Source: Kiritimatiellota bacterium (GTDB lineage Bacteria > Verrucomicrobiota > Lentisphaeria > Victivallales > JAADHT01). From it: a DNA stretch of 5,607 nucleotides. A program made the translations under genes and the position numbers. This document shows, piece after piece, positions 4,049 through 5,607 of the stretch. Numbering within the stretch: position 1 is the first letter of the stretch; each line of letters opens with the position of its first letter. The stretch spans positions 1 to 5,607 of the forward strand of contig JAADHT010000113.1 of assembly GCA_013151705.1 (NCBI GenBank), written 5' to 3'. Below the pieces are notes generated by a model. That model ran no database searches. It saw nothing but the letters and a program-made list of their open reading frames with translations, and had not been told where the DNA came from.

Positions 4049-5059
4049 ATGTTTGACAATGCCAACATTTTGATTACCGGAGGCACTGGTTCGTTCGGCA
4101 GGAAAACTGTAAAGACGCTTCTTGAAAAGTACAAGCCGAACAAGATAATAGTCTTCTCCAGAGACGAGTTGAAGCAATTTGAAATGTCGCGGATCTATCC
4201 TAACTCAAAATACGACTGTATGCGTTATTTTATCGGAGACGTTCGCGACCCAGCCAGACTTCTCGAAGCATTTCATAAAGTGGATTATGTTATACACGCC
4301 GCCGCGCTCAAGCAGGTTCCCGCATGCGAGTACAACCCATTCGAGGCGGTGATGACCAACGTTATGGGAGCTCAAAACATCATTCGGGCGGCGATCGCTC
4401 AAAGAGTTAAAAAAGTGATAGCCTTAAGCACGGATAAAGCGGCGAGTCCGGTCAATCTTTACGGAGCCACGAAGCTTTGTTCGGATAAACTGTTTATCGC
4501 CGGAAACCTTATGAGTGGAGACGAACGTGTGAGGTTTTCCGTAGTCCGCTACGGGAATGTTGTTGGCAGTCGCGGATCGGTGATTCCCTTCTTTTTGAAT
4601 CAGCGGAAAGACGGTTTTGTGACGGTGACCGACGACAGGATGACGCGTTTCTCCATATCCCTTCAGCGGGGAGTTGATTTCGTGTTGGAGAATTTTGATC
4701 GGATGCATGGAGGCGAATTATTTATTCCCAAGATTCCAAGCTACAAAATACTCGATGTCGCCGTTGCCGCCGCTCCAAATGCCAAGATTGAGATGATCGG
4801 GATACGTCCCGGCGAGAAACTTCATGAAATGATGATTTCGGAGGATGACGCCAGGCGAACGTTGGAGTTCGATGATCATTTCATCATCCAACCGGATTTC
4901 ACGTGGTGGTCGAAAGAGGAACATTTGCTCAAAATAGGCGGAAAACCCTGTGTGGAGGGGTTTTCCTATAAAAGCGACAATAACACGGAGTGGCTTGATG
5001 TCGAGCAACTCAAATCGATCGTCGCCGATTTCATCGAGCGCCACGCTGAATACAAATAA
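4049..5059 (+). CDS. pseB: UDP-N-acetylglucosamine 4,6-dehydratase (inverting), PseB type
   Basis: This is a 336-residue soluble short-chain dehydrogenase/reductase. PseB enzymes convert UDP-GlcNAc to UDP-2-acetamido-2,6-dideoxy-beta-L-arabino-hexos-4-ulose, the first step to pseudaminic acid and a branch point to other 6-deoxy amino sugars. The NADP-binding motif TGGTGSFG is at 10-17. The active site shows STDKAA (127-132), with Asp-Lys in the position used by this family, and YGATK (138-142) as the YxxxK pair. RYGNVVGSRGSVIPFF (167-182), DDRMTRF (195-201) and IRPGEKLHE (252-260) are strong family signatures. The length fits PseB (about 330-340) and not the large membrane-bound WbpM/PglF type. 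The ATG at 4049 is chosen because GGAG (4037-4040) lies eight bases upstream and MFDNANILITGG matches the usual start; an in-frame ATG at 3983 and a TTG at 3929 would add non-homologous residues. CapE-like or other dehydratases of the same subfamily are an alternative. No pseC aminotransferase follows. Confidence 0.92.
   Translation: MFDNANILITGGTGSFGRKTVKTLLEKYKPNKIIVFSRDELKQFEMSRIYPNSKYDCMRYFIGDVRDPARLLEAFHKVDYVIHAAALKQVPACEYNPFEAVMTNVMGAQNIIRAAIAQRVKKVIALSTDKAASPVNLYGATKLCSDKLFIAGNLMSGDERVRFSVVRYGNVVGSRGSVIPFFLNQRKDGFVTVTDDRMTRFSISLQRGVDFVLENFDRMHGGELFIPKIPSYKILDVAVAAAPNAKIEMIGIRPGEKLHEMMISEDDARRTLEFDDHFIIQPDFTWWSKEEHLLKIGGKPCVEGFSYKSDNNTEWLDVEQLKSIVADFIERHAEYK
4940..4966 (+). repeat. Strong hairpin inside the 3' part of pseB
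   Basis: GGAAAACCC (4940-4948) pairs perfectly with GGGTTTTCC (4958-4966) around a 9-base loop. It lies within the coding sequence at about residues 297-306 (GGKPCVEGFS). The T-run is part of the stem and not after it, so this is not a regular terminator. It may be chance or may influence mRNA stability. Confidence 0.4.
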
Positions 5060-5079
5060 ACCACCAACACAAAACTCAC

Positions 5080-5304
5080 TTGCCGCTTTGGAGGGTTGGC
5101 GAGATTAAAAAACGTTTACGTGAAGATGATCGATATGTCGTTATAGCTTGGATACTTCGTGAAGCAAAATTTTCCGAAGTATGGAATTTTGTGTCACCAC
5201 AACAAATAATGTCGTGTTTTAGCGATGTGGAACCGTATTTAGGTCGAAAGCGTACCTTCTGGAGGTATATTTTAAATGAATGGCGTGAACTGGGAAAACT
5301 CTAA
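5080..5304 (+). CDS. Small conserved-looking protein preceding AbiEii (possible antitoxin or partner)
   Basis: A 74-residue soluble, charged and probably helical protein. I do not recognise a named domain, but the architecture (EIKKRLRE at 8-15, ILREAKFSEVWNFV at 25-38, GRKRTFWRYILNEWRELG at 55-72) resembles small hypothetical proteins I recall directly in front of AbiEii-type genes. It has no visible helix-turn-helix of the AbiEi antitoxin type. Its 3' end overlaps the AbiEii gene by 29 bases, implying translational coupling. The start is uncertain: the only canonical in-frame initiator after the TGA at 5047 is TTG at 5080, which lacks a clear Shine-Dalgarno. A GGAGG at 5090-5094 lies nine bases before an in-frame ATT (5104), a very rare initiator. 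It begins 20 bases after the pseB stop, with no terminator between. An antitoxin role is inferred from position only. Confidence 0.7.
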   Translation: MPLWRVGEIKKRLREDDRYVVIAWILREAKFSEVWNFVSPQQIMSCFSDVEPYLGRKRTFWRYILNEWRELGKL

Positions 5305-5607
5305 AGCCCTTACTGCATTGAAAAAAGACTTTCTTCAAGAATTTTTCGCCGTCGAAAAGCGTTTTTTTCTTACAGGAGGTTCAGCGTTAGGTATTTTTTA
5401 TTTTGATCACCGATTGTCTTATGATTTAGACTTTTTCACAACAGAATCTGATGTTGAATGGAAACCTATTGAAGGAAAGATCAGAGACATATGTGAAAGA
5501 ATCAACGCTGAATATGAACCTGTAACAAGATCCCCTTCGTTCCAAAGGTTTCAGATGCGTCGTGGAGCTGAAAAGGAGATCATTGATTTTGTTATTGAAT
5601 GGGTTGA
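5276..5607 (+). CDS. AbiEii-family nucleotidyltransferase (toxin type), partial
   Basis: The first 110 codons of the gene are present and continue past the right edge. FFLTGGSALGIFYFDHRLS (30-48) followed by YDLDFFT (49-55) is the hallmark of AbiEii (DUF1814/MenT-like) nucleotidyltransferases: the GG-S motif at 34-36 and the DxD pair D50/D52 that binds metal and NTP. A possible third acidic residue is D104 in EIIDFVIE. Members act as toxins in type IV-like toxin-antitoxin and phage-abortive systems; MenT-type relatives add nucleotides to tRNA ends. Others are simply annotated as nucleotidyltransferases. A good Shine-Dalgarno, GGAGG (5261-5265), lies ten bases before the ATG inside the preceding gene. 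The usual partner is a winged-helix AbiEi antitoxin, but here the upstream gene is the short unrecognised 74-residue protein. Two sampled 60-base stretches have about 37-40% GC, lower than pseB (50% in one sampled stretch), consistent with horizontal acquisition. Confidence 0.88.
   Translation, partial: MNGVNWENSKALTALKKDFLQEFFAVEKRFFLTGGSALGIFYFDHRLSYDLDFFTTESDVEWKPIEGKIRDICERINAEYEPVTRSPSFQRFQMRRGAEKEIIDFVIEWV

Overview
The window looks like bacterial chromosome with a surface-glycan or sugar-modification character, edged on both sides by genes of the defence or toxin-antitoxin type. The carbamoyltransferase, regulator and dehydratase genes are of moderate GC, while the left-edge and right-edge genes are clearly more AT-rich in the 60-base stretches I counted by hand. 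The long divergent intergenic region is full of GC-rich hairpins and repeats. That style reminds me of PVC-group genomes (Kiritimatiellota, Lentisphaerota or Verrucomicrobiota), but nothing here fixes the phylum, so this is a weak inference.

Left part, minus strand. Positions 1-784 hold the N-terminal 261 codons of a Schlafen AlbA_2-domain protein that runs off the left edge. Fifty-five bases upstream of it, on the same strand, lies a complete NodU/CmcH/TobZ-type O-carbamoyltransferase of 582 residues (840-2588).

Middle. The 655-base divergent intergenic region (2589-3243) contains a 30-base direct repeat in two copies, several hairpins, and a 233-base unit (2847-3079) bounded by 24-base near-perfect inverted repeats. 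That unit holds two strong internal hairpins and could be a MITE-like element or a structured RNA. A probable promoter and an inverted-repeat operator candidate for the next gene lie at its right end.

Right part, plus strand. A GbsR/MarR-family regulator (3244-3738) ends in a hairpin that overlaps its own stop codon. After a 310-base leader region comes a PseB-type UDP-N-acetylglucosamine 4,6-dehydratase (4049-5059). Only 20 bases later begins a compact two-gene module: an unrecognised 74-residue protein (5080-5304), then the start of an AbiEii-family nucleotidyltransferase (5276 to the right edge) that overlaps it by 29 bases.

How the parts may work together: PseB makes a 6-deoxy-4-keto amino sugar nucleotide for glycan synthesis, the carbamoyltransferase may decorate a glycan or another small molecule, and the GbsR-like protein is placed to regulate either side of the divergent region. 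This link is inferred from adjacency only. The most interesting points are the non-canonical small partner in front of the AbiEii gene, the module's position directly behind an orphan pseB, and the inverted-repeat-bounded structured unit in the divergent region.
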